Shown: piece after piece, positions 54,047 to 64,000 of the stretch
Position numbering within the stretch: the stretch's first letter is position 1
How the letters are laid out: every line of letters starts with the position of its first letter
Assembly: GCA_015143295.1 (NCBI GenBank)
Contig: CM026559.1
Span: 19,296,826 to 19,360,825, forward strand
Length of the DNA: 64,000 nucleotides
Source: Tetracentron sinense
Lineage: Eukaryota > Streptophyta > Magnoliopsida > Trochodendrales > Trochodendraceae
Reading direction: 5' to 3'
Notes under the pieces: model-generated
Databases searched by the model: none
The model's input: the letters and a program-made list of their open reading frames with translations, nothing else
Told to the model about the DNA's origin: nothing
Program-made: the position numbers and the translations under genes

Positions 54047-55030
54047 AGTATACTTAGACTGATGGGCTTCGTCTAAGATTTCTAGTTTAAGCTTCTCATC
54101 GGCTAGAACACAAATCCTTCCCTTGAATGTAATTGTCCCATCACTTTACACTATGAAATCCTTACTGCCATTGCGAACCGACTTGTCTCTATGCGCGAGT
54201 AGCTCGACATCCAACTCTTGTAATTCTCGGATCATGGCTAATATGTAAGGCCTAACGGTTACATTAGCAATTACTGGCCCAAAGGTAGGAAGGCTGAAAC
54301 TAATATCAATGTTAGAAACATCCTCTAACAACTTCCACTCTTGCACCATCATGTGTGCTACAAGTCCAGTAGACTTCCTGCTCAAAGCATCTGCCACCAC
54401 ATTAGCCTTACCTGGATGGTACTGGATAAAACACTCATAGTCCTTCAAGAATTCCATCCATCGACGTTGTCGCATATTCAACTCTTTTTGGGAAAATAGG
54501 TATTTTAAGCTTTTATGATCCGTGAAAACATCAAACTCTTCTCCATATAGGTAACACCGCCAAATCTTTAATGCGAAAACCACCGCAGCCAACTCCAAGT
54601 CATGAGTAGGATAGTTCTTTTCATGCTCCTTCAATTGTCGGGAAGCGTAGGCAATGACATTCCCGCGCTGCATAAGAACACATCCTAGCCCAATGTTCGA
54701 AGCGTCACTGTAAACTACGAAACCTCCACTTCCAGATGGCACTATGAGAACGGGGGCCGTAGTAAGCCTCTTCTTCAACTCCGTGAAGCTCGCTTCGCAC
54801 TTATCGCTCCAAGTGAGCTTAGCATTTTTCCTTGTCAAATACGTGAGTAGTGCTGCTAAGCTGGAGAATCCCTCAATGAATCTCCTATAGTATCCTGCCA
54901 AACTGAGGAAATTGCGTATCTCGGTAATACTTCTGGGTCTCTCCCATTTCATCACTGCTTCTATCTTTGCTGGGTCCACTGAAATACCCTCGACAGATAC
55001 CACGTGGCCAAGGAACGCCACCTTCTTCAA
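54047..55030 (-). pseudogene. pol: Gy4 pol, RT thumb and RNase H
   Basis: Long open stretch 54146-55030: [93 protein letters not shown] and [14 protein letters not shown], ending at a stop after SKDFIV. 54047-54145 links to the zinc finger. Confidence 0.92.
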
Positions 55031-55508
55031 CTAAAATTCGTACTTACTCAACTTGGCATATAGTTTATGCTCTCGAAGAATCTCAAGTGTAAGGCGAAGG
55101 TCTCGATCATGGTCCTCCCGTGTCGAGGAATACCCTAAGATATCATCAACAAAGACGATAACACATCTATCGAGACAAGGCTTGAACACCCGGTTCATCA
55201 AATCCATGAATGCCGTAGGTGCATTCGTTAGGCCAAAAGGCATAACTAGGAAATCGTAGTACCTGTACCGAGTCCTAAAGGCAGTCTTTGGGACATCCTC
55301 AACCCTGATCTTCAACTGATGATAGCCAGATCGCAGATCAATCTTTGAGAAGAACCTTGCTATCGTCTATCCGTAATGGATAACGATTCTTAATCGTAAC
55401 CTCGTTCAGCTGTCTATAGTTGATGCACATCCTCATCAACCCATCCTTCTTCTTCACGAAGAGTACCGGTGCTCCCCACGGTGAAACACTTGGTCGGATG
55501 AAACCAAG
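55031..55508 (-). pseudogene. pol: Gy4 pol, reverse transcriptase
   Basis: From the N-terminal side: [17 protein letters not shown], then [10 protein letters not shown] with a deletion and frameshift, [15 protein letters not shown] (catalytic Asp), [35 protein letters not shown] (catalytic DD) and [13 protein letters not shown] with a stop. About seven residues (LFDQLKG) of the usual sequence are gone. Confidence 0.9.
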
Positions 55509-56083
55509 TCATTGTAACTCTTCGATTTGCTCCTTCAATTCTTTCAGTTCAATTGGAGCCATTCTAGAAGGATCCTTAGAAATTGGAGCCATTCCTGGAG
55601 CAAGCTCTATTGCAAACTCTAACTCCCTATCTGGAGGCAATCCTGGCAAGTCCTCAGGAAATACGTCTAAATACTCACTCACAACCGGTATTGCTGAGGA
55701 GTCTCGTGCCTCCAGATTTTCCAAACTTAGAGCCGCTAGACGGGCTATATCTCTTTTTCGTTGTCCACGAAAGTGAAATGGCTTAACGCCCTCTAGCTTA
55801 AATTTCACCATCTTCTCAAAACAACCCACATGCCCGGGGTGTGCAGCTAGCCAATCCATCTCGAGAATGACAACGAATTCCAAGTCTTGGAGATCTAGAA
55901 CAATGAGGTCGGCCAATAACTCATTCTTCCCCACTTGAACTATGTAATCCTTGTATATTCTGTCCGTATCAATTGACTTGCCTAGTGGAGTTGAAATGGT
56001 TAACTCCTGCTTCAACTGACTGAACTCGGTGGATCCTGTGTCGATCAGCACTCGAGCTAGGCATTCATTCACTAATAAAGTGC
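55509..56083 (-). pseudogene. pol: Gy4 pol, protease and linker
   Basis: Second exon starting at 56083 after the acceptor. It has LLVNECLARVLIDTGST (active-site DTG intact), but the following flap region is deleted (STEFSQL for the usual STHSFVS...). The linker DVFPEDLPGLPPDRELEFAIE and [22 protein letters not shown] ends in TGA. Confidence 0.9.
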
Positions 56084-56223
56084 CTGTGTGATTAACTAAT
56101 TCACATCAATAGATTTCATGCAAGAACATACATATCCTGTATAAGTAGCATATTCTATACACAAGCAACACCTCATGTAATAGTATGCATAAACAATTTT
56201 AAAACTTGAGTATCCTAACATAC
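56084..56223 (-). other. Predicted gag/pol intron of Gy4 (140 bp)
   Basis: Donor CAAG/GTATGTTA and acceptor AATCACACAG/GCACTTTA on the minus strand. Joining gives an intact Gly codon and continues into Thr-Leu-Leu-Val-Asn, the conserved protease lead-in. It has the best donor of the three elements and sits at the same codon as in Gy1. Confidence 0.68.
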
Positions 56224-57460
56224 CTTGCACGACATCATCAGATGCACGTGCATCCCGTTCCGATAAGGCAAAGACCCGGCCCTGGTTTGCCTTGCGAGGC
56301 GGTGGAGTGCACTGTGTGGGTCGTGAGGGCCTAGATTCAGAAACCTGTGAGGATCCATGCTGGGAAGTCTATCGCACTAGGGCCCTGCTCCCCTAAGGCT
56401 GAACTCGTTACTGTCGGCGAGGTCAATCTCTAATCATGTGGCCTTGCTCGCCACAATGGAAACACCCGCCCGATGCTTTCCGACACTCTCCAGTCAGGTG
56501 TCTTCGGCCACAATAATTGCACTCCTCAAAAGATGAAGAGGATGCAAGCGGCACATGTCTAGTGCCCTGAGAAAAAGTGGGGCGAGGTGCCTGTGAAGTA
56601 GTCGGGCGTGGCACTAGTGGTGCAAAAGAAGGCCTCTGTGTCGATGTAAGCCTAGGAGCTGGGTATGGGGACATCCTGGTCCTCTTCTTCGGTGACCCCA
56701 CTTTACTAGATTGGCCTCGAGTCATCTCTCTCCTCTTGAAGAATTCTTCGGAATTCTTCTCAGCAAGCTTCGCCTTGCTCACATTCTCTCCCCAGGTGCT
56801 CACCTGAAACATCGAGACTTGGTCTCGAATGGAGTCCTTTAATCCCCTTTCAAACTTTCTGACTCGCATATTTTCCAAAGCGATCAGCTGTGGTGCAAAT
56901 CGAGACAACTCCACGAATGTGGCCTCATAATCTACCACCGACATATCTCCCTGTACTAAGGAGAGAAACTCTACCTCCTTCTGTTCCTTGACAGCCATGG
57001 GGAGATACTTTTTGTAGAAGACATCCAAAAATTCACCCCATGACCATGGCTCCCCAGCTCTAGAGGCATCTCTCTGCCTCAGTGTAGCCCTCCACCAATG
57101 TTCGGCCGCACCCTTGATCACGAAGGTGGCCCAGTCTACTCACTGCTCATCCGTACAGTGGAGTGCTCTGAATATCTTCTCCATCTGCATGATCCATGCC
57201 TCTGCGACCATAGGATCAGTGGTGCCGATGAAGGTAGGAGGATGCAGTCTCCTAAACGCCTCAAGTCCTACAGTGCAATGGACAGGAGTGGGTGTAGGCA
57301 TAGGAGTAGCGGCAGTAACAGGCCTGGCTGCTAGCATCGCCAAGGTCTCTACTATAGATGCAAAGGCCTGAGCAAAATTGGGTTGTGCATCACCCGATGG
57401 AGGAGGGGATGATCCACTACTCCTGGTATGGTGTCCACGACCCCGTAAGCTACGTCTCAC
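56224..57460 (-). pseudogene. gag: Gy4 gag (broken)
   Basis: N-terminus at 57460 with the start codon changed to GTG, then RRSLRGRGHHTRSSGSS, Pro-rich linker, LEAFRRLHPPTF, WIMQMEKIFRALHCTDEQ and a TGA (for Arg) at about 57137. It continues DWATFVIKGAAEHWWRATL, SLVQGDMSVVDYEATFVELSRFAPQL, two knuckles CNYCGRRHLTGEC and CFHCGEQGHMIRD, where the final Cys is a TGA. More stops lie before the donor at 56224. Confidence 0.9.
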
Positions 57461-57764
57461 GACTGTGTCCTGAGAAAAATAGCAAAATTTGAGTCTAACT
57501 TTGAAACCAACTTCATTTTGATCATAACTTCAAGCTCAATCTTCATTTATAAGGCACATAATAGTAATACATCGAGGTATACATTGCAACAGATAAGCAT
57601 ATAATTTGTGGTCCTAGCACAGGATACTAAGTTCGGTTGGATTCCAACCGGTTATTGACTAAAACTAAAGATTAGTCTATACTTGGAATACGACTCTTTC
57701 CTAAATCCTAATGCCTTGTGTTGATCATGGTATCGAGTACTAAATGACTCTAGGGACTTTAATG
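57461..57764 (-). other. Gy4 5' leader
   Basis: About 300 bp of untranslated sequence, similar in word content to the Gy1 leader. Nothing else seen. Confidence 0.5.
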
Positions 57765-57781
57765 CCTAGGCTCTGATACCA
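57765..57781 (-). promoter_or_regulatory. Gy4 primer binding site
   Basis: The minus strand is TGGTATCAGAGCCTAGG, 4 nt inside the LTR end at 57786. Confidence 0.92.
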
Positions 57782-58032
57782 CCTCTGTCGCGCTCCAAAA
57801 TACCCCCTAGGAGTTAAGGGATACTTTAGGTGTGACAATACTTAACCTGGCAACCAATCCTGTAATATAAACAAGGCAAGACATAACGAAATCATAATAC
57901 AGTGCGGAAGCGTAATCCAAAAATTTCTTTTTCTATTTATAATCTGTATTCCAAATTTGTACAATACAAAATCCCAAAATAAGAGTAGACAGACCTACTC
58001 ATCAAAATAAAAAATGTAATCACCTCTCTCTC

Positions 58033-58176
58033 TCAATAATCACCCTGAATGGGCCAGTGGTCTAAGTCCCTTGCCTCCTCCTGAGGCCCCACATATGGCT
58101 CCTCCTCGCCATAATCTTCCTCGATCCAAGGCCCTTGATCACAGATGTCAAAGGGAGCCCGTGTACCTCCCGACAT
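58033..58176 (-). CDS. Conserved LTR micro-ORF, Gy4 5' LTR copy (47 aa)
   Basis: ATG at 58176, TAA or TAG stop ending at 58033. The core is APFDICDQGPWIEEDY and the tail DHWPIQGDY resembles sD (DHWPHGGDY). The conserved CAG before GT is GAG here, so a splice acceptor at that spot would be lost, while the ORF remains. Confidence 0.5.
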   Translation of the reverse strand: MSGGTRAPFDICDQGPWIEEDYGEEEPYVGPQEEARDLDHWPIQGDY

Positions 58177-58519
58177 AACATGTACGCTTGAGCATGGAAT
58201 ACTCACCGAGCCAAAACTACTAGCTAACAGTGCTATCATAATCAAAATATTACGTACAATTGCATAAGGGAACATTAATCATAAAATTCATGCTTAAAAT
58301 CCTGTCATGGAGAACCTTTCTTAAAACCTATTCTTTTCATGGAAAACATTGTCTTATGCATGCTTATGAGTTCTTATAAATACTTGTGAGTCTCGTGTGT
58401 TCTTATGAGTTCTTGTAAGCTTTCGAGTTCTTATAGTCTTTCTTATAAGCTTACAAGTTCTTATGAGCATTCGAGTTCTTATAACTTTTCTTGTGTGCAT
58501 ACGAGTTCTTATGACTTCT

Positions 58520-58900
58520 TCACTAGTGGAGCCCTTCGTACCATCCCACTAAACATCCACCAAAAGTAGCTTGGGAATATCAGATGGTTAGTGGCACTCC
58601 TCGGGCCATCCCATTAGCTTACGAGTTCTTACAAGTTCTTTCCTAGTGGCGCCCTTTGTACCATCCCACTAAACACCCACCCAAAGTAGCTAGGGAATAT
58701 CAAATAGTTAGTGGCGCTGCTCGGGCTGTCCCACTAGCTTACGAGTCCTTACAAGTCATTCTTCCAGCTCTTACAAGTTCTTACGAGTTCTTTACTAGTG
58801 GCGCCCTTTGTACCATCCCACTAAACACCTACCCAAAGTAGCTTGGGAATATCAGATGGTTAGTGGCGCTCCTCGGGCCATCCCACTAGCTTACGAGTTC
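58520..58900. repeat. LTR minisatellite in the Gy4 5' LTR
   Basis: Same three-unit array as 51405-51780, with small differences in spacer length. Confidence 0.88.
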
Positions 58901-59868
58901 TTGTGAGGTTATTCTTGTGAGCTTATGATGCTTATAGATAAATGCAAGATCTTAGACTTATGAAGTTCTTATGAGTTCTTGAAGTAATCGATCTTCCAAA
59001 CACCAACCCAAAGTTTGGCTTTGTCAAATGCTTATGCTTCTTTCTTGTGAATTTCCTTTGAAAAAAACCTTGTTCATAATTCTTAAAATGCATGCTTATG
59101 GATAAACTCGATCATATGAAACTTATCATGCATGGAGTGCTTGTGAGCCTTATCATATACATATGGAAGGCCTTAACAATTCATATAAAACATGTTCTCA
59201 TTATGGTATACTTGAAAATTTTGAGAAACATAGCATATTTCATTCATTGCATTACATCACCAAGATCATGTCATTTTCATCACATCATAATTAAAATCAT
59301 TCTTTATTTAGAGATAATAATGTTTGCTCACGCATATAGCCATATTAATCATTTTATTGAAAAACCCCCAAGTCTCAAATCCCTATTCAATCATTTGCTC
59401 ATTTTCCATTTTTACCCCGAATCATATCTTTACATTTGCATCCTAGCAAGCTAAATCACATATTTGATCATTCATTTAATCTTAGTATAATAACAAAGCT
59501 AAATAGTGGTCTTACTTACATCTCATTCAAAATCATACTTTCACTACTGCAAGATAGCAAAGCTAGCTAAAAGTTTTACTTACCTTGCAAGGATCAAATC
59601 TTAGTGTGGAAGGATGATCTAACACGATCTTGAGCTTGGAAATGGAGATCCACACTCAAGGAAGAAGGTTGAAGGTTATGGAAGCTTTGAGAAGTGATGA
59701 TTTTATCTCCTCCTTGGTCTCAAACAGAATCCCCCTTTGGAAACCTAGGTTTCCTTCTTTTTATTTGAAAAAGTCCTTCTCTAAGTGTTAGGAACCTTGG
59801 ACCCCCAAAAAATTGGGTATATATAGTGTTAGGTTAGTGAATAAACCCAAAAAAAACATTTCTAGACA

Positions 59869-59974
59869 ATCTCGCTCGAGCAGGCTTCCATCTCGCTCGA
59901 GCGGATTACTCCCTGGCCTCAAAAACTCGTTTTTGATCAATCTCGCTCGAGCAGGTTTGGATCTCGCTCGAGCG
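59869..59974. promoter_or_regulatory. CTCGAG palindrome array in the Gy4 U3
   Basis: Units of ATCTCGCTCGAGC start at 59869 and 59890 and at 59940 and 59961, spacing 21 bp in both pairs. It occupies the place of the CGATCG arrays of the other LTRs, between the TATA box and the conserved CATAACTTTTGACTC block. Confidence 0.75.
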
Positions 59975-60369
59975 AGTTTTTCTGCAAAAATGTATTTCGG
60001 TAAATCGGCCATAACTTTTGACTCCCTTATTGGATTTTGATGATTTAACTTGCATTGGATTCATCTTTCAAAAGAGAAAACCTTTGATTTTTTGTACAAC
60101 TTCAAATTTTGAGTTTTACTTTACCAAAAATTTGCTCCAAAGCTGACTGGTCTGTAAATGGGTTTCAACAGCCCAGATTCTCAACAGTCCCGACTTTGAA
60201 AATAAAACACGGTACCATACAATCATCTTGACGTGCGTGCATGAATGCAAAACCTCCGATAAAACTCGTGCTTCAAAACCCGTTTCATATCTCGGTATGC
60301 CTTGTAAAAATCATGTATGCGTGCATGCATGAATGCCTTGTCATCATCTTGTAAACTTTCATCTTGTAA

Positions 60370-60650
60370 CTTGTGAGCTAGAGGCTAGTACCCTAATCTC
60401 CCTGGGCTGCCAACCTCCTTGATATATGGTTTACTTGTGAGCCAGAGGCTAGTACCCGAATGTCCCTGGGCTACCAACCTCCTTGATAATATGTGATTTT
60501 TATTACTTGTTTAGTTTTCTTGTGAGCCAGAGGCTAGTACCCGAATCTCCCTGGGCTACCAACCTCCTTGACAATGTGTTTTGGGGTTTTCTTGTGAGCC
60601 AAAGGCTAGTACCCGAATGCCCCTGGGCTACCAACCTCCTTGATATGCAA
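60370..60650. repeat. LTR minisatellite in Gy5
   Basis: Four units of GTGAGCCAGAGGCTAGTACCCGAATCTCCCTGGGCTACC.., as in sE. Confidence 0.88.
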
Positions 60651-61635
60651 TATTTTATTGTTGGTTATTATATGCATATGCTCTTGAAATCTCGGTTCAT
60701 GCAACATGCGTGCTTATGTACCTGTCAATAGTACAATCATGAAAATGAGGATAACAAGAGAGATATGGCATCACAATTCAATTCATAGTATATGCGTATA
60801 AGAATTTGAGTAATCTACATGGCATTGGATCAATTCATCATTCATAAGAACGCATGTATAAGGCCTACTTCCATTTCTTCATTTAAGTCATTTATTCATA
60901 GTTTAGGCATTTTGTCAAACACATCACATGTAATGTTCCTCCATAGTTCATTTTCTTCTTTTTAGTGCATATTTTCCATCCAATCACATAAGGGTAAGTT
61001 TATTATTTGTAAAATGCCCATCCTCCATTTTCCATTTCCCACACCACACATACCACATATCATACATTTGGCATCCCATCGCCTCAATCAACATTCCATA
61101 CACATCCATATCCTTTTTCCTTATCTTGTTTATATTTATTGAGATGATACTATTCTTAGGGAAGGAAAGCATAATATAAAGAATCACCATTTACAATAGA
61201 AATCCTAGGTTATTGCTAGGGAAAGTTAGTAGGGTGTACTAACCTTGAATCAAAGCTTGATCCTTGGTAGAAACCTTGATTGAAGCTCCAACTTGCAAGA
61301 AGAAAGATCCTTGCTTGAAGAAGGCTTGGTGTGGGGAAGAAACCCTTGAAGTTTCCATGGAAAACGCTGCCCTACCTTGGAGAAGGAGTCCCACGCGAGC
61401 TTGAGGTTGGATTTTCGAAATCCAAGCTTTTAGGGATGATCCTGGGTGTTTAAACCCTTGATCTTACTCTCAAATGGAAAGGGGGTCTTTAGAACCCTAG
61501 TTTCTTCCTTTCTCTCTCTTAAATAACTCCAAGGGAGTATATGGGGACTCAAGAACTCGGGCCTGCCTTATATGGCTAAGGGGTGTTGGCCAAAAGACTA
61601 AAAAGCCCTTAATAAAATTTCTGCAAAATGCGAAG

Positions 61636-61815
61636 ACCGAGCGATCGGTGGTTATGACCGATTGATCGGTTGCCTACCGAGCGATCGGTGTTCTGACCGA
61701 GCGACCAGTCAAAAACATGCTCTCTGGAAAATTTTTCCATACAAAATTTTTGACTAGTCGATAGCTACCGATCGATCGGTTTTGGACTGATCGATCGCTA
61801 CTAATGACCGAGCGA
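61636..61815. promoter_or_regulatory. Phased palindrome array in the Gy5 LTR
   Basis: Group 1 starts at 61636, 61657, 61676 and 61696 (21, 19, 20). Group 2 lies at about 61765-61815. The spacer TCTGGAAAATTTTTCCATAC lies between them. Confidence 0.75.
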
Positions 61816-62030
61816 TCAATGCTCTGCAGGTCAGAACTGTTTTGACCATATCTTTTGACTTGCTCGTCGGATTTCGACGATTCAACTTGCGTTGGATTCA
61901 TCTTTCGAAAATGAACATTTCTGACATTTCAGAATTTTCAATTTCTCCCTTATTTATTAATTAGACTACGAGAAAGGCCAATTAGCTAAAAAATGCTATT
62001 CATTAAGTATGGAAAGTCTGGGGTGCTATA

Positions 62031-62046
62031 TTCTCCCCCCCTTACA
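62031..62046 (-). promoter_or_regulatory. Gy5 polypurine tract
   Basis: The minus strand is GTAAGGGGGGGAGAA before the LTR start. Confidence 0.8.
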
Positions 62047-62132
62047 AAAATTTCATCATTGAAATTTGGACGATACATACATGCACAAAACCATAACAAA
62101 TACAAGGGAATGTCAAGGCCCTAAACAAATAA

Positions 62133-62606
62133 CTGAGGATACTTTTCTCGCACTTCGGCTTCTCGTTCCCATGTAGCCTCCTCCGTTGAATGGTGTTGCC
62201 ATCTTACCAAGACCTAGGGAATGGTCTTGTTGCGCAAGACTTGATCTCACCTATCCAAGATCTGCACCGTTTGCTCAACTAGGGTAAGATCCTCTCGGAT
62301 TTCCACAAGATCAAGCTCTATGACATGGGAAGGGTCTGAGATGTACTTCCGGAGCATGGAGATGTGAAACACATTGTGGACTGCCGCCATATGAGCAGGC
62401 AAGGCAACACTATAAGCCACCTCACCGACTCTAGTAATGATCTCGAACGGGCCCACATATCTCGGACTGAGTTTGCCTATCTTTCCGAATCTCATAACAC
62501 CCTTGGTTGGTGAAACTCGAACAAATACAAAATCACCAACTCGAAACTCAAGGTCTCTCATTCGGTTGTCAGCGTAGCTCTTCTGTCTATCTTGTACGGT
62601 CTTCAA
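62133..62606 (-). pseudogene. pol: Gy5 pol, integrase C-terminus and chromodomain tail
   Basis: Open from 62606 (DRQKSYADNRMRDLEFRVGD, KLSPRYVGPFEIITRVGEV, HNVFHISMLRKYISDPSH) to a stop at 62247. The chromodomain end VRWQHHSTEEATWERE continues to about 62133 after two stops. Confidence 0.88.
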
Positions 62607-62612
62607 CCTCTC

Positions 62613-63161
62613 TCAGATAAGCTTGACCATATCCACGGTTTGTTCAATTAATTCGGGGCCCAACACCTTTCTTTCCCCAACTTCATCCCAATATAACGGG
62701 GATCTACTACTCCTTCCGTACAAAGCCTCAAAAGGCGTCATCTGTATGCTTGCCTGATAATTGTTATTGTAGGCGAATTCCACCAAAGGTAGGTGATCGT
62801 TACAACTTCCTCTAAAATCTAGCATACAAGCTCGAAGCATGTATTCTATCACCTGATTCACCCTCTTGGTTTTCCCATCCGTCTGTGGATGGAAAGCCGT
62901 GCTAAAGTCCAACCGGGAACCCATGGCACTCTGAAAGCTTTTCCAAAACCTGGAGGTAAATCTAGGGTCCCGATCCGAGACAATGCTCAATGGCACCCCA
63001 TGCAACCAAACTATTTCTTTGATATACAATGCAGCCAACTGATTGGAATTGAAGGTAGTCCGGTATGGTAAGAAATGGGTGGACTTCGTCAGTCTATCGA
63101 CCACAACCCATATAGCATCGAAGTTTTTAACCGTCTTCGGCAACCCCACAATGAAGTCCAT
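62613..63161 (-). pseudogene. pol: Gy5 pol, integrase core with catalytic Glu changed
   Basis: MDFIVGLPKTVKNFDAIWVV (first Asp), [15 protein letters not shown] (second Asp), then TDGKTKRVNQVIEYML, where TERVNQ is usual, so the catalytic Glu is Lys. FEALYGRSSRSPLYWDEVGE follows. It is otherwise open for 182 codons. Confidence 0.92.
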
Positions 63162-63527
63162 AGATATGTGCTCCCATTTCCACTCTGGAATAGGGAGAGA
63201 CTGTAAAAGTCCAGCCGGTCTCCTGTGCTCGGCCTTGACTTACTGGCACACCAAGCATCGGGACACGTACTCCGCTATTTCTCGCTTCATGTTCCGCCAC
63301 CAAAACTGCTTTTTCAAGTCCATATACATTTTGGTACCTCCGAAGTGAACGGTGTACTTGGACCGGTGAGCCTCGTACAAGATTTCTCGTTTAAGCTTCT
63401 CATCGACTGGGACACATACTCTTCCCTTGAAAGTGATAATCTCATCATCCCTCACCGCAAAATCCTTGCTGCAACTCTTAACTGACTTGTCTCGGCAAGA
63501 AAGTAGCTCGGCATCCATTCCCTGCAA
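63162..63527 (-). pseudogene. pol: Gy5 pol, integrase zinc finger
   Basis: HRSKYTVHFGGTKMYMDLKKQFWWR and CLVCQ, then TAA where CAA (Gln) is usual, and the linker up to the core. Upstream it follows RNase H after a stop at about 63528. Confidence 0.88.
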
Positions 63528-64000
63528 CTACTGGATCATGCTTAGGATATATGGCCTAACTGTGATGTTAGCCATTATCGGCCCAAAGGTAAGGAGACTA
63601 AAACTGATGTTGAGGTTGGATGCATCCTCCAGCAACCTCCACTCCTTCAGCATCATATGTGCCAAAAGTCCAGTAGGCTTCCGGCTAAGAGCATCGGCTA
63701 CAGCATTCGCTTTGCCCGGATGGTATTGAATGGAGCACTCGTAGTCTTTCAAAAATTCTACCCATCTTCTTTGCCTCAGGTTCAGCTCTTTCTAGGAAAA
63801 CAAATACTTAAGGCTTTTATGATCTATGAATACCTCAAATTGCTCCCCATAAAGATAATGTCACCAAATCTTCAATGCAAAGACAACCGCGGCGAGCTCT
63901 AAGTCATGAGTTGGGTAATTATTTTCATGTTCCTTCAATTGCCTTGATGCATAGGCAATGACTTTCTTGTGTTGCATAAGGACACACCCAAGTCCAATGT
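63528..64000 (-). pseudogene. pol: Gy5 pol, RNase H (runs off the window)
   Basis: [21 protein letters not shown] and [11 protein letters not shown] are open from 63752. Further upstream [19 protein letters not shown] and [11 protein letters not shown] are readable to the window edge with stops at about 63793 and 63860. The rest of Gy5 lies beyond 64000. Confidence 0.85.

Larger units (their letters stand above)
57786..60203 (-). mobile_element. 5' LTR of Gy4, truncated at its U3 end
   Basis: TGTCGCGCTCC at 57786. It is colinear with the 3' LTR to about 59695, then has U3 sequence absent there: TATATATA box (about 59817-59826), CTCGAG palindromes (59869-59974) and the conserved GGCCATAACTTTTGACTC block (60006). 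At about 60203 it changes abruptly to Gy5 LTR sequence. The last about 450 bp, judging from sA, and the right TSD are missing. Confidence 0.85.
60204..62030 (-). mobile_element. 3' LTR of chromovirus Gy5, missing its U5 end
   Basis: It matches sE from about 45395 to the end, finishing GGGGTGCTATA at 62030 (usual CTACA). The first about 560 bp, including stem-loop and micro-ORF, are absent because of the junction with Gy4 at about 60203. Tandem repeat at 60370-60650, TATA-like CATATAAGG complement at about 61565-61573, palindromes at 61636-61815. Confidence 0.85.

Overview
The window looks like a plant (angiosperm, probably eudicot) heterochromatic or intergenic block. It consists almost wholly of LTR retrotransposons nested in one another. 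I found no intact host gene, tRNA, rRNA or CRISPR. The only recognisable host coding sequence is a broken UGT89-like UDP-glycosyltransferase fragment near 41.0-41.35 kb. The plant assignment rests on Ty3/gypsy chromovirus and Ty1/copia proteins, primer sites complementary to initiator Met tRNA (TGGTATCAGAGC), LTRs of about 1.8-3 kb with TGT...ACA ends and 5-bp target duplications, and the UGT89-type fragment. The species cannot be told.

Layout. 1-4186: 5' end of a minus-strand chromovirus (Gy1: gag, a gag/pol intron, 5' LTR), inserted in the 3' LTR of a minus-strand copia element (Cop1, 4187-22075). That copia LTR also carries solo LTR sA (5013-10111, TSD CTGAC/CTGGC), which itself carries solo LTR sB (5224-7379, TSD CTCAA). 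Cop1 gag-pol lies at 11262-15135, and its 5' LTR (16853-22075) is split by solo LTR sC (17155-20168, TSD ACTAG). 22076-24787: older copia LTR pieces, a MITE-like hairpin and short unrecognised remnants. 24788-40788: solo LTR sD (TSD ATAGC) split by chromovirus Gy2 (26428-40112, TSD TTTGG), whose gag is split by a 5'-truncated plus-strand chromovirus Gy3 (about 32190-37128). 40794-42008: UGT pseudogene and low-complexity sequence. 42009-44172: plus-strand LTR fragment. 44528-47640: copia LTR end and a gypsy LTR fragment split by solo LTR sE (44834-47333). About 47690-50698: decayed plus-strand Sirevirus-like copia (Cop2) cut off by chromovirus Gy4 (50704-60203, minus). From about 60204 to the end: chromovirus Gy5 (minus), running off the window.

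Three shared designs in the gypsy elements are not explained by standard annotation. (1) The U3 part of the LTR carries arrays of 14-bp palindromes (type ACCGATCGATCGGT) whose starts are spaced 19-21 bp, about two helical turns, mostly in two groups just upstream of the TATA box. Gy4 has a different palindrome with the same 21-bp spacing. (2) Further downstream the LTRs carry a conserved stem-loop followed by a 39-51 codon ORF with a PFD(V/I)C...W(V/I/L)EE(E/D)Y core, kept across diverged families with many synonymous changes. (3) Gag and pol are separated by an in-frame intron of about 140-145 bp with gt...ag ends in the three elements where the site is visible, so unspliced RNA would give Gag and spliced RNA Gag-Pol.

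All elements carry stops, frameshifts, deletions or lost catalytic residues, so none seen here looks autonomous. Gy1, with an open gag, looks the youngest, but most of it lies outside the window.
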